A stretch of 64,000 nt of DNA from Corythucha ciliata (Eukaryota > Arthropoda > Insecta > Hemiptera > Tingidae), in assembly GCA_038030265.1 (NCBI GenBank), contig CM075943.1, forward strand, positions 6,634,001 through 6,698,000, in the 5' to 3' direction. A program made the position numbers and the translations under genes. The notes beneath the pieces are model-generated. The model was not told where the DNA came from. It saw only the letters and a program-made list of their open reading frames with translations, and made no database searches. Numbering within the stretch: position 1 is the first letter of the stretch; every line of letters starts with the position of its first letter. This document shows, piece by piece, positions 1 to 11,539 of this stretch.

Positions 1-1676
1 GCCAAGTTTTTATGCACCCCTAATAGGGGGACGAAATAGAGAAAACGTTATAATGTGCTAATCTTGGGGCAAATATGCAACAAAACGTTGAGCAAAATCG
101 CTAATATTCGCGGCTCAAATAGCGAAATAGCACTGATTCGTATATGGTAAAAAACAAAAAATCACTAATTTCAGATTAAAAATTGAGAAAAAATACTAAT
201 ATGCGACAATAATTAAGAAAAACGTTCATTCGCAGCTATAAAATTGGGAAAAGCTGCAGTCCATCGCTCAGCAGGCTCAAGTACTATTTTTAAAAACGCC
301 AATTAGTGGTTTGCTCGAGGCAACAACGGGATTGAAATTGAGAAAAAGCGCCAATTCACATTGATAAAAGTAAAAAAATCGCTCATGCTCATTCACGGAT
401 AAAATTTAGAAACAAAAACACTCAACATTAATATTTGCGGCTAAAACTGACAAAATCTGCCATGTCCCACCTAAAATTGAAATAAAACGCCCATTCGAAA
501 ATAAAATGGAAAAAGACACGTAAGTTCGGATCAATTTGAGAAAATGCGCAACTTCACGGCTAAAATTAAGAAATAAACCACCGCTTGAATTAGGAAAATA
601 ATTCGCGGCTAAAATTACAAAATAGTGCTAATTCGCAGCAAAAGTAGACAAAAATCGCTAATATGATGCTAAAATTGAGAAAAACGCTTATTCATGGATA
701 CATGTGATAAAACCACAAAATTCGCTTATTCACGGCTAAAACCGCCTGAGAAACACCGCTAATTCCCACATGAAATTAATTTAAGGGGCTGATTCGCAGC
801 AAAAACGGTGAAAAATCTACAAAAAGCGCTTATTAGCAGCTTAAATGGAGAATAAACGCTAAATCGCGGATCGATTTGAGATAATGCGCTAATTTATCAG
901 GAATGCAGTGTTTCGTGGCTAAGATTTAAAAAAATATAAGAAATAATCAGCCGCTATTTGGAAAATAATTTGCGGCTAAAATGCGAAATGGGGCTAATTC
1001 ACGCCAAAAATTGACAAAAAGGGCTAATGTGAAGCTAAAATTCAGAAAATATTACAGAATTGGTTAATATTACAGAAACCGCTGATTCGGTGCTAAAATG
1101 GAGAAGAACGCTAATTCACGGATTATGGGAAAATCCTCCAGTTCGAGGCTGAAATTGAGTAAAACCGGTGATTCGCGGGTGAAATCAAGTAATACCTAAT
1201 AATTCACGGCTAAAGTTCAGAAATAGTTCACAGCTAAAATAAAAGAAAAACGCTAACTCGTGCATTATTTAGAGGAAATCCGCTAATTCGTGGCTAAAAA
1301 TTGATGAAACGCGGTAACTCGCGCGTTAATCTTATATACTTATTAAAATAAGGAGATATAAAACGCTAATCCACAAAGAGAGAAGTGAAAAAAAAAAAAC
1401 GCTAAGCTCTGAAGAAAAAAGTTAACCCCCAGCTAAAACTTGGACAACCCACTAATTCCCGTCTAAAATGTAGATAAAGAGCTCATTCGTTGCTAAAATT
1501 GAGAAAATTCGCGGCTCAAGTGGCCAAGAAGCGCGCATTCACTGCTTAAAACGGAGAAGAACGATACATGGCGGATCAATGTAAGAAAATCCGCTAATTC
1601 ACGTCTAAAATCAAGGAAACGCGGTGATTAGCGGCAAAAATTGAGAAATAATTCGCGGCTAAAATTGAGATAAAGC
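1..1676 (+). repeat. Degenerate ~30-bp tandem repeat, family A, block A1
   Basis: The whole stretch is built from imperfect copies of a unit of about 28-31 bases. Its core reads GCTAATTCGCGGC and is followed by TAAAATTGAGAAAA. Unit length drifts and copies differ strongly, so this is an old minisatellite or satellite, not a fresh array. All copies run in the same direction. No ORF of note is present. The block runs off the left edge of the window, so its true length is unknown. It ends at about 1,676, where non-repeat sequence begins. The same unit forms blocks at 6,690-8,215 and 10,885-12,090. Confidence 0.85.
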
Positions 1677-2009
1677 TCTTAAGCCTTGTTCACACTGGTC
1701 GAGCAATTTAGTCGAGTTTAGTGACTTACGACTTGCCACTAAACTAAAAATTCTTCTCACTTTCACATGTTTTGCAAGCCACCTACGCATAATAGGCATT
1801 GTGGGGAACACCTGGGTGGACTCACTAACCAAATCTGCAGCATCCATTCCGTCAAGACAAGATGACGGAAAACACCAACGGTGGACAGAATCCAACATTA
1901 ACGACCCTTCTTAATACATCCAATTAACTACATAAAACTACACTTACAACTACCTAAAAATAACTCATATCTATGATAAACTATGACACACCCCTGCAAT
2001 CGAACTTAC
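1677..2009. other. Non-repeat stretch following block A1
   Basis: The stretch opens with a sequence resembling a MITE end (GCCTTGTTCACACTGG at about 1,684), but no inverted partner is visible. A 79-codon minus-strand ORF (1,659-1,898) runs through it and has no motif I recognise. It could hold the downstream exon of the candidate gene at 2,010-2,084, because an acceptor-like CTGCAG occurs on the minus strand near 1,834-1,839, but I cannot prove this. Confidence 0.3.
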
Positions 2010-2084
2010 CTTGTAGGGAAAACCACATAACAGCTGAAGGTGATGTGAAAACGGGCTGATAATGACCTCTATAGTTGCCGATGC
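2010..2084 (-). CDS. Candidate internal exon, unknown product
   Basis: On the minus strand a long pyrimidine tract ending in TTTTTTTTTTCAG is followed by 75 bases and then a perfect donor, ACAAG followed by GTAAGT. Two of the three reading frames are open through all 25 codons; one contains a stop. Exon length is a multiple of three. Both splice signals are unusually good for this AT-rich region. I do not recognise the encoded residues in either open frame, and no flanking exon is confirmed. The call rests on splice-site quality only, and the sequence could equally be a non-coding RNA exon or chance. Confidence 0.3.
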
Positions 2085-2204
2085 CTGAAAAAAAAATAAA
2101 GAAAAAAATTAGAATATAAATATGTGTTGTATCTATATTATTATAATTAACCATTTCTTTTTAGGACTTTTTTACTATTTTTAAAATTCAGGTGAACATC
2201 AGAG

Positions 2205-2310
2205 AAAGGGCTGGTTCACAGTATAGCTGAGAAAAAACACTAAATGGAGGGAAAACGTCAATTGGAGGTTAAAATTGAAAAATAGCGCTCATTCAAGGGT
2301 ATTTAATCTA
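2205..2310 (+). repeat. Small family A remnant
   Basis: A few degraded units of the ~30-bp family A repeat occur here in the same orientation as block A1 (for example GGTTAAAATTGAAAAATAGC followed by GCTCATTC). It is probably a detached end of A1, separated by the 1,677-2,204 segment. Confidence 0.6.
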
Positions 2311-5287
2311 AATTAAAAACATTAATACAATCCAAAAATCTCATCGACGTCAAAACGAACGTACTGAAACGTCGGTTTCTGTTGTCAGATTTTTCGAATG
2401 TCCTCCCGTTCCCGGGCAACGGAACAGCACGGAACAGGAATAGCCTCAACAGGAACGAGGGTCCTTAGCTATACGAAAATTAATATTTTACAGCTTTTCA
2501 GAAGCGAAAATCGAGATTCAGAGGTTCTTTAGTCGGTAAAAGAATATTCGGTGGCTTTTTACCAACGAAAAACTAGGACTGAAAATAAGATAAGGTTTTT
2601 TTTCTTTCTTTTCTTTGCGATGCGATGCAACGGGATGCGACATAGGCAGCCCCCCCCCCCCCCGCTTGGGCATGACGGCTATCCCAGCACCGAGTCCAGC
2701 GACCCCCAGGACGTTGCAAAAAACCAAAGTTTTGTCACGTTGCCATAACCACAATGACGTGTATTTACAATCCCCCTACAAGTTCAGAGTTATGCTCTGG
2801 GGGGCAGCAACGCCAAGGGGTGTTGGGGTCTGGGGGTTATGCGTTAGGGGTGCTGTAATTTTAACACGGCGTTATCCTATCACAATTAAAATGGTTGTCA
2901 CGTGGATACCACCCGTGTTATTTCATGTAACACCCCTTCGTACTTCAGCCCCTGAACTCTTATGGGGTTTGCAGCTAAAAAGGGGCGGGCCGTTGGTACT
3001 GCTTCAATCACCCAACGAGTTCAAAAGCTAATGAACAGAACAACCGCATGACACGCTGTCTTGTATTAGGCCCTTTTTACACGAGTAAGTTTTTTGTTCA
3101 AAAATATGTTCAATCTGATCAAAAATTGACTAATTTCCTGCGTATTCTCTAGGCTGCAAGCTCTTTTAGGGCTGGACAGCCTGTTGGATCCACCGCTACG
3201 GGGGAAAAATCCCAGAACATATGTCATTTTTTAAAACTAATAAGTCCCTGAACTTGCAATTTCGCATAAATTAACATCCGAAGACCCGAAACTTTCAATT
3301 TTTCGGATATCCAGCCGGGAAAGACGCAAACAGTGTGGTTTATTTGTGTGTGGCTCGCATTATAGTATTTCATAGAGAACGATCACCCACCGGTGGATGA
3401 TAATTGCATTATCGCTTCCATACAAATTTAATTTAATGCATATTAATATCACTAGTTCGGGGGAAGTTTATAACTATGGGGAACAAACCCTCTATTTAGA
3501 ACTTGTAGTGTGGTTATAGCTTTAGGGAAGCGGGGCGAGGCGGGGAGATTAATTATTGAAGCTTTGTAAGCCACATCTCATCGGAGTTAATTCGCTTCAG
3601 GGCTTCTTGGAGATGAGACGTGGATGAGGGGGGGATGGTCCATATAAAATTTAAATAATCATGAGTTGTAGTTTACTTACAGGAGTAGCAGTTATTATTT
3701 TTCACTCCCCCCCCCCTGTCGTGTCAGTGTGAGCGTTATCGCATCACCCTCCTATCTCGTTCAAAAGTTATTTCAAACATTTTTCAAATCAGTGCAGTTT
3801 CCCCTTCCGTTTCTATCGTGCACCCATGAGATCGATTTCACATCGGTTTACCTGGAAAAGGTGAAAACTTCCGCAGGCGACCTAAAGAGAGCACCCCCCC
3901 CCCCTAACACCTTAAAGTTGGAAACACTTTTGATAAGAGGATAATTTTATCAGAAAAAAAAAACGTGATTTCCTTCCGTACGTCCCAACACTGAGCGTTT
4001 TATGCTTCGTATTCCGGGTGCGTTACATGTTTTATAGTGATGAGAGAGCTCCACGGAGAAGTATAGCAGAAAAATGTGAGGTTGCAAGGGAAGGGGTAAC
4101 CTCATCCACTTTGTTTGAAGAGTGAATTTTATTTGGCTCAGGGCGACGAACCATGGGAGATTTTCCGTTATAGTCACCCTTTGCTTGACTTGCCTCCCCG
4201 ACTTCCTTCATCACCATCCTTTATCCTGATGTTCCCTTCGTGGAAACATTTACGTTCCATCATCTTCCCTTCTTCGTTAAAGGTAAACGATTCCAATGTA
4301 AATTATTATTTTATAACGCAAGTATAATATAAGAAAGGGGAAGGGGAAGTAGCTCAGGGTGAACCGGGAACTCGTCTTCGTTAAAACAACTTACGAGTTT
4401 TCAGGGGTGTGCGCGGTTTACTTTAGTCAAAATGTAAAACCGTACATTTCTTGAAGTTTGTCTCATGTTTCTAAATATTTGATAATGAGTTCGTTTCTCG
4501 TGCCTCAAGAGGATCTTCTTGTCCGATTGTTTGCAATAAAAATTAATTCATTTTTTTTTTTAAACCCCAGTGTGCAGTTTACGTAGAGCTCCCCTCGCCC
4601 ATAGGGTTAGCAACAACTTCGTAATTAAAGAACGTGACCAATTAGTTTATGTAAATGTCGTTTGAAAAGTTTTCAAGATATGTGTGAAAGGGTTTGCCCA
4701 GCGGAAAAAGACGGCAGACTCACCCTGCCCCAACCCATCACCATTCTCAGGTCATCGAATTTCAAGGTTGGTAGAAGAAATGGGTATTGAGTGGAAAGAG
4801 TTCTAAAAGAGAGTTGTACCACGTATTGGGGTATAAGTCGACACCCCAAGAAGTTGCCAATCGAGTAAAACAAAGTTGGGAGAGCTTGAGTTCACTGAAG
4901 GAGGTTAGAAAGCCCAAGAGGGGAAAATTATTATTTGCTTTTGTGCGTGCTTGAACACATTCCCTCTCTATCTATATATGTACTTGTGTTGTGTAGAAAG
5001 AAGGCTGTAGTCTTCGTATTGTGAAAATTAAGGAATGAGAAACGCAAGGGCGGGCACTGAGAATTAATTCTCTAAATACGACAAAGAAGAGAGCGTAGAA
5101 TTATATGTTTCACTTCCCTCTTGCGGGCTCTCAATGATCGCTGTACCGTGTGAGCTATTTCTTAACAAGTACGTGACATGAACTTGAAACAATCAAAGTT
5201 ACTTTATTGCGATGGGTGAAAGTGGGGGGAGACTAGGAATAAACTTCTCGTATATGTTGAGAGTTTCACTTACTGGTGATGTACTCT
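2311..5287. other. No identifiable gene; homopolymer-rich unique sequence
   Basis: I see no supported gene. A plus-strand ORF of 138 codons at 2,615-3,031 reads through a C14 tract and has no recognisable motif, and other ORFs are shorter than 80 codons. C homopolymers are frequent: C14 at 2,650-2,663, C10 at 3,707-3,716 and C11 at 3,894-3,904. An isolated MITE-end-like phrase, AGGCCCTTTTTACACGAG, lies near 3,068. Confidence 0.5.
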
Positions 5288-5368
5288 GTTATAGCGCTTG
5301 ACAGCAACCAAAATGTTGCTATCCATAGCAACATTTTGCCATGCTGCGCTTCAACAGGGGACTATAAC
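5288..5368. mobile_element. 81-bp palindromic mini-MITE
   Basis: The ends are GTTATAG and CTATAAC, an inverted pair. In the centre is a perfect 14-bp inverted repeat (5,309-5,322 and 5,325-5,338) separated by only two bases, so the transcript would fold into a tight hairpin. The outer arms also match imperfectly (AGCGCTTG against GAAGCGC). The structure is that of a tiny non-autonomous TIR element. No clear target duplication is seen, and no protein is coded. Confidence 0.5.
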
Positions 5369-6689
5369 ATTACTGTCTTCACTCAAAATAGCGAAAGTGG
5401 TTCAAATCCATGATTGATCACTTAACTACCGTCAACCATATACGTTTTACCTGACGAACTTGGAATCGAACAAAACTTTTCCCAATAATTCTTTTAAACG
5501 CCTCCCCTGCCTCCTCACCCATCACTCGCCTCTATTTCATCCGCCTCTCTGAAATGAAGAGATTTATGACGAGAGTGCTCGAGAATCGTTTTTCATTCCT
5601 CACCCTTGCACACCGCACCAAAGGGCTATCCGATGACATCCGCTCTCCCGAAAACGATCATGCACTCCACCGCATCTCAACCGGAGTATACTTGTGAGAT
5701 GGATTAGACTATAGTTGAAAGGGTGGAAGTGGAAAAGGACGCAATTGGAAGGTTGAGAGCATGCGGCAATATTTCAAACGAAAAAACTTTCAACATTCGT
5801 TGAAGTATAGCCGTATAGCTTAACCGTGGAATTATAGGAAGTTTTTACAAGGTTTTTATCCTTCAAACCCTTGACCCGATTTACCGAGCCTAATCATTTT
5901 TGAAAGGTACGCGCAGCCTCACAACTAAGCTGTGATGCGGAATAACGAGGCTGCAAACACATAATGGCTTTTGAATGAGCGCCACCTCACCATCCCAACC
6001 ATCACTCAGTGTTCGGAGTGTAATTCCCAAGAGTTTAAACCTACGAAGGTAAACTGGGCGTTAGAGGACCCGTGACTAACAACCAGCAGAGACTCCTCAA
6101 GTGGGATTACATTACCTATATTTTCTACGTATACTTACAGCGAAAAAATCGTACGGTCCAAGACCCGAGTGAAGGACTGAATCTGCCCCCCACCCTCTAA
6201 CGGAAACGTAACGCTAAGAGGGACGATAATCCGAGGGATCAGATTTTAAGTCAGGACCATTGCCCCCTCCACCGCTAACCAATATGATGAAAATAAAATA
6301 ATGAACTTTTTAGTACCAACATTTCGTGGTATTATACCGTTAACAACATTAATTTGACTAAATAAATCAGTTTTTCAAGCTTTTTAGGCTCCAAGGTCAC
6401 TATTGCCGGTTTTAAGTTCTCAATGACTTCTAGTGACAGTCAACTTACTGGGCTAGCGTACGAGAGAGATACATGAGACCGGGATGAGACTGCAATGGTC
6501 TCGCAGTTTCAGTGGAAGTCTCCCTATTGGGCACAGAAGTCTCGCTATTGGTCTCGAAAAGCGAGATGATCAATGATTCCTTCCTTATTTCCACGGTCCT
6601 GCAGATCAGCAGTATAGCGTAAAAAGGTAATGGCGAGGAAGGCGGACCACCCCCAAAAAGCTTGAACAAAAATATTGAAAGAATGACCG
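5369..6689. other. No identifiable gene
   Basis: Only short ORFs without motifs occur. GGTTCAAATCC near 5,400 resembles a tRNA B box, but no cloverleaf can be drawn around it. Nothing else stands out. Confidence 0.5.
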
Positions 6690-8215
6690 ATATTCGTGGC
6701 TAAAACTGCAAAAAGCGCTCATTCGCTGTTTCACTGTTTCTCGATGCAATTTCCAAACCAAAATACAGAGAAATCGCTGATTCGCAGAGTATAGAGTCAA
6801 TTTTACACCTAAAATTTAGAATGAAACGCAAATGTGCTGTTGTTGGGCTAAGCCCACGGCTAAGATTGAGAAAAAAATGGCTAATTCATAGCAAAAAGTT
6901 TGAAAAAATCGTGGCTAGAATTGAAAAAAGAAACAAAAACAAACAAATTCTTCGAGGATACTAAGCTTGAGGAAAATAGCTCATTTGCGACTAAAAATGA
7001 GATGAAAATCGCTACTTCACAGATGGAAATCAGAAAAAGACTAAATTCGCGATAAAAACTGAGAGAAAGTGCTAGTTCGCGGCTAAAATTACGAAACATC
7101 GAAAATTCGCCAGATAAAAATGCTACTTCGCGCCAAAGTTTAAACAACTAGCTAATTCGCGGCAAAAGTTCGGACAAATAGCTAATTCGCGGATAAAATA
7201 GAAAAACACTAATTCGCGGCAGAAATTAAGAGAAATCGCTAAATGCCGACTAAAATTAGGACCAGCACTAATTCGTATAGCCATATTTTGGAAAACCTAT
7301 AAGGTAACAAAAAATGGCTAATTCACGGATGAAATTGAGAAAATGGCTAATTCGCAGTTTGAAATGAGAAAAGGCGCTAATACGCCGTTAAAATTACAAA
7401 AAGGCGCTAAATCACGGCAAAAGTTAAGAAAAATCTATAATTCGCCGGGTAAAAACGTTAATTCGCGGCTTTATTCAGGAAAAAACACTAATTCGCGGCT
7501 CAAACTGAAAAAAATCACAAGTTCATGGGTGGAGGGGGGGATTCCTAATTCAATCGAGCACATAAAATGGAGAAAAAGTGCCAATTAACGTCCAACAAAG
7601 AGAGAGCCAATTTGCAGCTTCTGAAGACAACTTCACGGCTAAGTCGGAGAAAAGGAGAGAGAAAAATCATCAATTCACTGGCTCTGAAGGCAGCTAATTT
7701 TAGAAAACTCAGGAAAATGGTTTGTTCGGAGTTAAAATGAAGAAAAATCGCTAATTCGTGGACAGAAAAGTGAGAAATGGTACAAATTCGCAAATAGAAA
7801 AGTGAGAAATGGTTCAAACTCGCGGTTAAAATTGGAAAAAAGATATAAATCGCGGTTAAATTTTCGAAAAATCGCTATCTTACGGCTTAAATTGGGGGAA
7901 AAGTGCTAGTTCTCGGATAAAATATAGAAAAAGCGCTAATTCACGGATAAAACGTAGAAATGTGCTATTTAATTTAAAACTAAAAGTGGAGAAAATAAAA
8001 AATTCTCTGCTAAACGCATAAATCGATAAATGGTGATCGAGGGTAACATTGAGAGAAAGCGCTAACCTTATTGCTATAAGTGAATAAAGCGCTAATTTTC
8101 CGCTAACATTGAGAAAAAGCGCCAATTCGTGCGAAATAGCGCTAATCAACGGATAAGTTGAAGAAAAAACGGTAATTCGCGGCTAAAATTAAGAACAAGA
8201 CATAATTCAACGCTA
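6690..8215 (+). repeat. Degenerate ~30-bp tandem repeat, family A, block A2
   Basis: Same unit and orientation as block A1. The clearest part is about 7,100-7,260, where the successive phrases GCTAATTCGCGGC, GCTAATTCGCGGA and CTAATTCGCGGC recur every 28-30 bases. Minus-strand ORFs of 77-90 codons across the block are artefacts of the repeat: they are rich in Phe, Leu and Ser and repeat short phrases such as RELALFL. The block fades out after about 8,215. Confidence 0.85.
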
Positions 8216-9447
8216 CGTAAAACGTATAAGTAAGATGCCTCGGGACCTGATAGGTGTATTATGTCCACCACTGTGCGCATGCAGAAAGAAGATCGGGATA
8301 TCATAACAAGAATGTAGGCGATAAGAGGAGCGATTGTCAAATCAATGATGCGGCTACAGGCGCAAAATTTATTGCACAAGTGACTATCGGTCAGTCAGTT
8401 TTTTCCCATGAGCTTGGAATCTGCAGATAAGAAAACCGACAATTTCACTTCTGAAAGCAGCTACTCAGCATAAACAACGGGCAATGTAACCATGAAGGCC
8501 ACCTTATGGACGCCTTCACAGCCACTGTAATACATTGACGTCCTTTTTGGTTTATTATTCATTCTGAATAATACACCTATGGTTATTTTTTACAACCCAC
8601 CCTCAAACTTTATCTGTGCACGTTTTAACATGTCTAGATTCGATTTCTGCAATGTCCGTCCGCCGTCCGGGCCATATATTGCCCCAGGATTGCTCGAAAA
8701 AACTCATTCTTTCGCACATAGACCTGTTCTTTTGGACATAGTTGTTCCTAACATCTGATCAATTTGATCAACTAACTCCCTGGGATTTTACGGGCCAAAA
8801 GCGGGTCCAAAATGGGGATTTTCAAATGTTTTGAGATCATAGGGGTGCGGGGTGTTGATTTTTGTGTAATTTCAAGCCGGATCTGGCTACATGCATGAAT
8901 AATAAACCCATGAGTAAAATTTGCAGCGTTTTGCTTAGATCAACCCACTCAATTTGAGCGCAATTCGACAGTAGTAAATAAATCTTGAAAGAATTGAATG
9001 AACCCTCCTATACAACTTTTCTTGAATGATTGTCTAAAATCCGTCTGCCGACGACTGTTTTAATAAGTTTTTGTTACATTTTCCCCCCTTTTTTCACCTA
9101 ACAATCATTATGCATTGCAACTTTGACCCGTTCTGCTCAAATACACCAGCACCGTATAGGAAAGCTTTGCCGTAAAATACAATTTCTCTATTCAAAGGAA
9201 ATTCCTGCCAGTACCAGGCTTATGTTTGGTTATATTTATTCCAGTAGGCTGAAAGAACAAAGGGTGGCTTTTAAAAGAAATCTCACTTTCTCTTCCTGGT
9301 ATTAAATTACCGTATAGAAGGGAAGAAAATATGTGGACCTTTATTCGCCCATCCCCTCGCCCAACAAAGTCACAGCCTCAATCTCTCGGATAAAACGAGC
9401 ATTTCGATTAGTGAGATCGTCCAGGCATCAATAATACTCTGGTATAA
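8216..9447. other. No identifiable gene
   Basis: Unique-looking AT-rich sequence. A 60-codon plus ORF (9,123-9,305) has no motif. I see no tRNA or exon that I could defend. Confidence 0.5.
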
Positions 9448-9602
9448 AGCCGGATACACACATGCAGCACTTGCCAAGTAACGAGCAAAATATCAATAAA
9501 TTTCTAGCCATTGCCTAGAGACCGACCAACTGAAAGTTGATAAATATTTGGTTAATAATTTGATCGTTACTTGGCAAGTATCTTCATGTTGTGTATACGG
9601 CT
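9448..9602. mobile_element. 155-bp MITE with TAA target duplication
   Basis: The element is a near-complete inverted repeat. The left end begins AGCCGGATACACA. The right end, read on the other strand, begins AGCCGTATACACA. Both continue into a shared ACTTGCCAAGTAACGA stretch, so each TIR exceeds 40 bases. It is flanked by TAA on both sides (9,445-9,447 and 9,603-9,605). A three-base TWA duplication is typical of the PIF/Harbinger superfamily (established knowledge), so a Harbinger-type MITE is the likeliest class (inference). It has no coding capacity. Confidence 0.8.
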
Positions 9603-10734
9603 TAATGGAGAGCTAGAATCCAGGAGAGCATCAATGTTCCTATTCACCATTTGACAGAAATAGATAAAAACGTCACTTCTAATACCAAGATTTGTTGTTA
9701 TTAATACTATTGTTGTTGTCGTCGTCGTCGTTTCTTTTATATTGAAAAACAAAGGTTAATGAGGGTAAGGGGTAGTCCTACTCGCGTTTTCCATCGGGAA
9801 TTTTTCTTTCCCTTTTTTGTTTCAGTATCGTCACGCACTGTCGCCTTTGTGGAAGTACTCACCCCAACCCTCATTGCACGTCTAGTTGAAATATACGTAG
9901 CCCCTCTTGTTCTCTCGTCAATTCAACCGTGAATCTTTCAACCTCGCAAACGACGAGCCTATATAAGGAGACGCAATGAAGGGAAGGGGGCGTTGGCGCT
10001 TGTATTACGCGCCATTAAACAAACCTTTCATAAACCATGTTCGGGTAGCTTTTACAGCCGCGTTTCTTCCCGCGTATTTGTTACTTTCCAATGGCGAGGA
10101 ATTTGCCCCGTTTTTCAACCTCCCCCATCCCAATGCTATACACACTTTGCTATAACCCTGGCGACGGTGACTGATGAATACGGGGAAAATGCGTTGCGAA
10201 AGCCCCCCCCCCATCTATTTTTCCATATCACGTTCGAGCTTTGCATAATGAATATTAATTACTTATATAGCCTCAAGTTTAAAAAATACAATTCAAGAGA
10301 AAGTATCTCAGTAGCATGGCAAAACTGAACTTTGTCCATCATGGAGTCTTTCGGACCCATTTTATAGGAAATTATGCCCTTTTCCTAAATCACACATAAG
10401 CGTCGACATATTCTAAAATCCAAATTAACTGCTAAGAAGGACGCAATACACAATCCGGAATTTGGAAGAGCCTAAAATTACTCTTTAATCCAAATAAATG
10501 GCAACTAAGGGTTAAAATAAATTCATCCGATAATAAAACTTTGACGTTTTCCCCAAGAGCCAACGACAGTTCAGCCCTCAGAAACTTGCTAGAGCTGTGG
10601 CTACGATAATCCCTCTTCCGCTCTTCCTGTAAGAGCTTAGCCAGACCAAGATTCCTCTTCGTCTGTTCGTCCGAACGGCACCATTTCGATTGTTGGACTT
10701 CCCCGTGTTGTCTAACTAACCACGAGAAACGACA
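9603..10734. other. Unassigned sequence with short ORFs
   Basis: ORFs at 9,993-10,328 (+, 111 codons, reads through a C10 tract) and 10,432-10,746 (-, 104 codons) show no family motif. The second starts inside the dispersed repeat described at 10,735-10,830, which argues that it is not a host gene. GTTGTTGTCGTCGTCGTCGT near 9,710-9,730 is a short trinucleotide repeat. Confidence 0.45.
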
Positions 10735-10830
10735 AATTCCATCCAAATTTTATTTTTTGGCAATTATTCCGAAACCACCGAAGAGCGAATTTTAATGCCG
10801 TTTCATCCGGCCCTGGCCAAAACGCCCCTA
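10735..10830 (-). repeat. Copy 1 of an interspersed repeat shared with 35.46 kb
   Basis: Read on the minus strand, this segment has GGCGTTTTGGCC, then GGGCCGGATGAAA, then a stretch ending in AAAATTTGGATGGA. The plus strand at 35,470-35,565 shows the same order of phrases with substitutions. The similarity probably continues further along the minus strand toward 10,660. I do not know the element class, and no TIR or poly(A) is visible. Confidence 0.5.
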
Positions 10831-10884
10831 TAAAGTAGTAGTCAGCGCCTAAAATAGAACGTTTTTCCTCGTCATCAATCTATG

Positions 10885-11140
10885 ACGATTTTTCTCGAAA
10901 ACGCTAATTCGGGGATATGAGAGAAAAACGCAAGTTCGCTGCTGAAATTGAGAAAACACCAATTCGCAAGGAAAATTAAGATAACGCTAATTCTCGACTT
11001 AAAACTAGAACAAGGGGCTTGACTAGTTTCACCCCAAAATGGCAAAACTGACTATTTCAGCGCTAAAAACAGACAACAGGCAATTCTTGCTCAAAAAATA
11101 ACCAACCTAAAATTGGCTAAACTTAGGGTTCGTGCCCTTT
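10885..11140 (+). repeat. Family A repeat, block A3, left part
   Basis: Degenerate ~30-bp family A units in the usual orientation (for example CGCTAATTCGGGG and CACCAATTCGCAAGG). The array breaks off at the TIR element at 11,150 and resumes on its far side, so A3 is one block with an insertion. Confidence 0.7.
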
Positions 11141-11149
11141 AAAATACCT

Positions 11150-11519
11150 GGGGGCCTATATTCTCTAACAAGAAAGCAATATGTCTATATTCTCCTTTCC
11201 TTCTCCAATTCAGCAACTAATTACAACTGTATTTGCAGTCTTCTTTATTATGGTCGCATGCATTTCGGGCACAAACAGTGACTGTTTGAAGCATGTTTGA
11301 AGAAATGCATACGACCATAATAACTAAGACTGCAAATACGGTTGCAATTAGTTCCTGAATTTGAGAATGAGAGGAAAATATACAGAGGGACAACCGTAAG
11401 AAGAAGCATGTGGATTCAGTCAATGTGTCATTCCATTCATTTTCTTAAAACGAATGAATGAAATAGAAACATTGCTATTACGAAAAACATATTGCTTTTT
11501 TGTTAGAGAATAGGCCTCC
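11150..11519. mobile_element. ~370-bp TIR element inserted in repeat block A3
   Basis: The left end reads GGGGCCTATATTCTCTAACA. The right end, on the other strand, reads GGAGGCCTATTCTCTAACA, and both continue with an AAAGCAATATG phrase, giving TIRs of about 32 bases. The interior is a long hairpin (next entry). No convincing target duplication is visible. There is no transposase, so this is a non-autonomous element. It splits a block of family A repeats, which dates it as younger than the array. Confidence 0.75.
11209..11359. repeat. Long inverted repeat (hairpin) inside the TIR element
   Basis: Arms of about 58 bases (11,209-11,266 and 11,302-11,359) are inverted copies with only a few mismatches. 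Between them a further short palindrome, AAACAGT-G-ACTGTTT, closes the loop. A transcript would form a long double-stranded stem. The 68-codon minus ORF here is a by-product. Confidence 0.85.
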
Positions 11520-11539
11520 AAGCTATAATTCAAGGCAAA

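Noticed and set aside
1..1676. CRISPR array
   Set aside because: The repeats are degenerate, have no separate constant-length unique spacers, no cas genes are present, and the sequence is eukaryotic.
2615..3031. 138-codon ORF as a gene
   Set aside because: It depends on a C14 homopolymer, has no motif and no splice or promoter context.
5385..5430. tRNA gene suggested by GGTTCAAATCC
   Set aside because: Only the B-box-like word is present; no acceptor stem, anticodon arm or A box fits upstream.
6881..8379. Minus-strand ORFs of 74-90 codons
   Set aside because: They are readings of the family A repeat with recurring RELALFL-type phrases.
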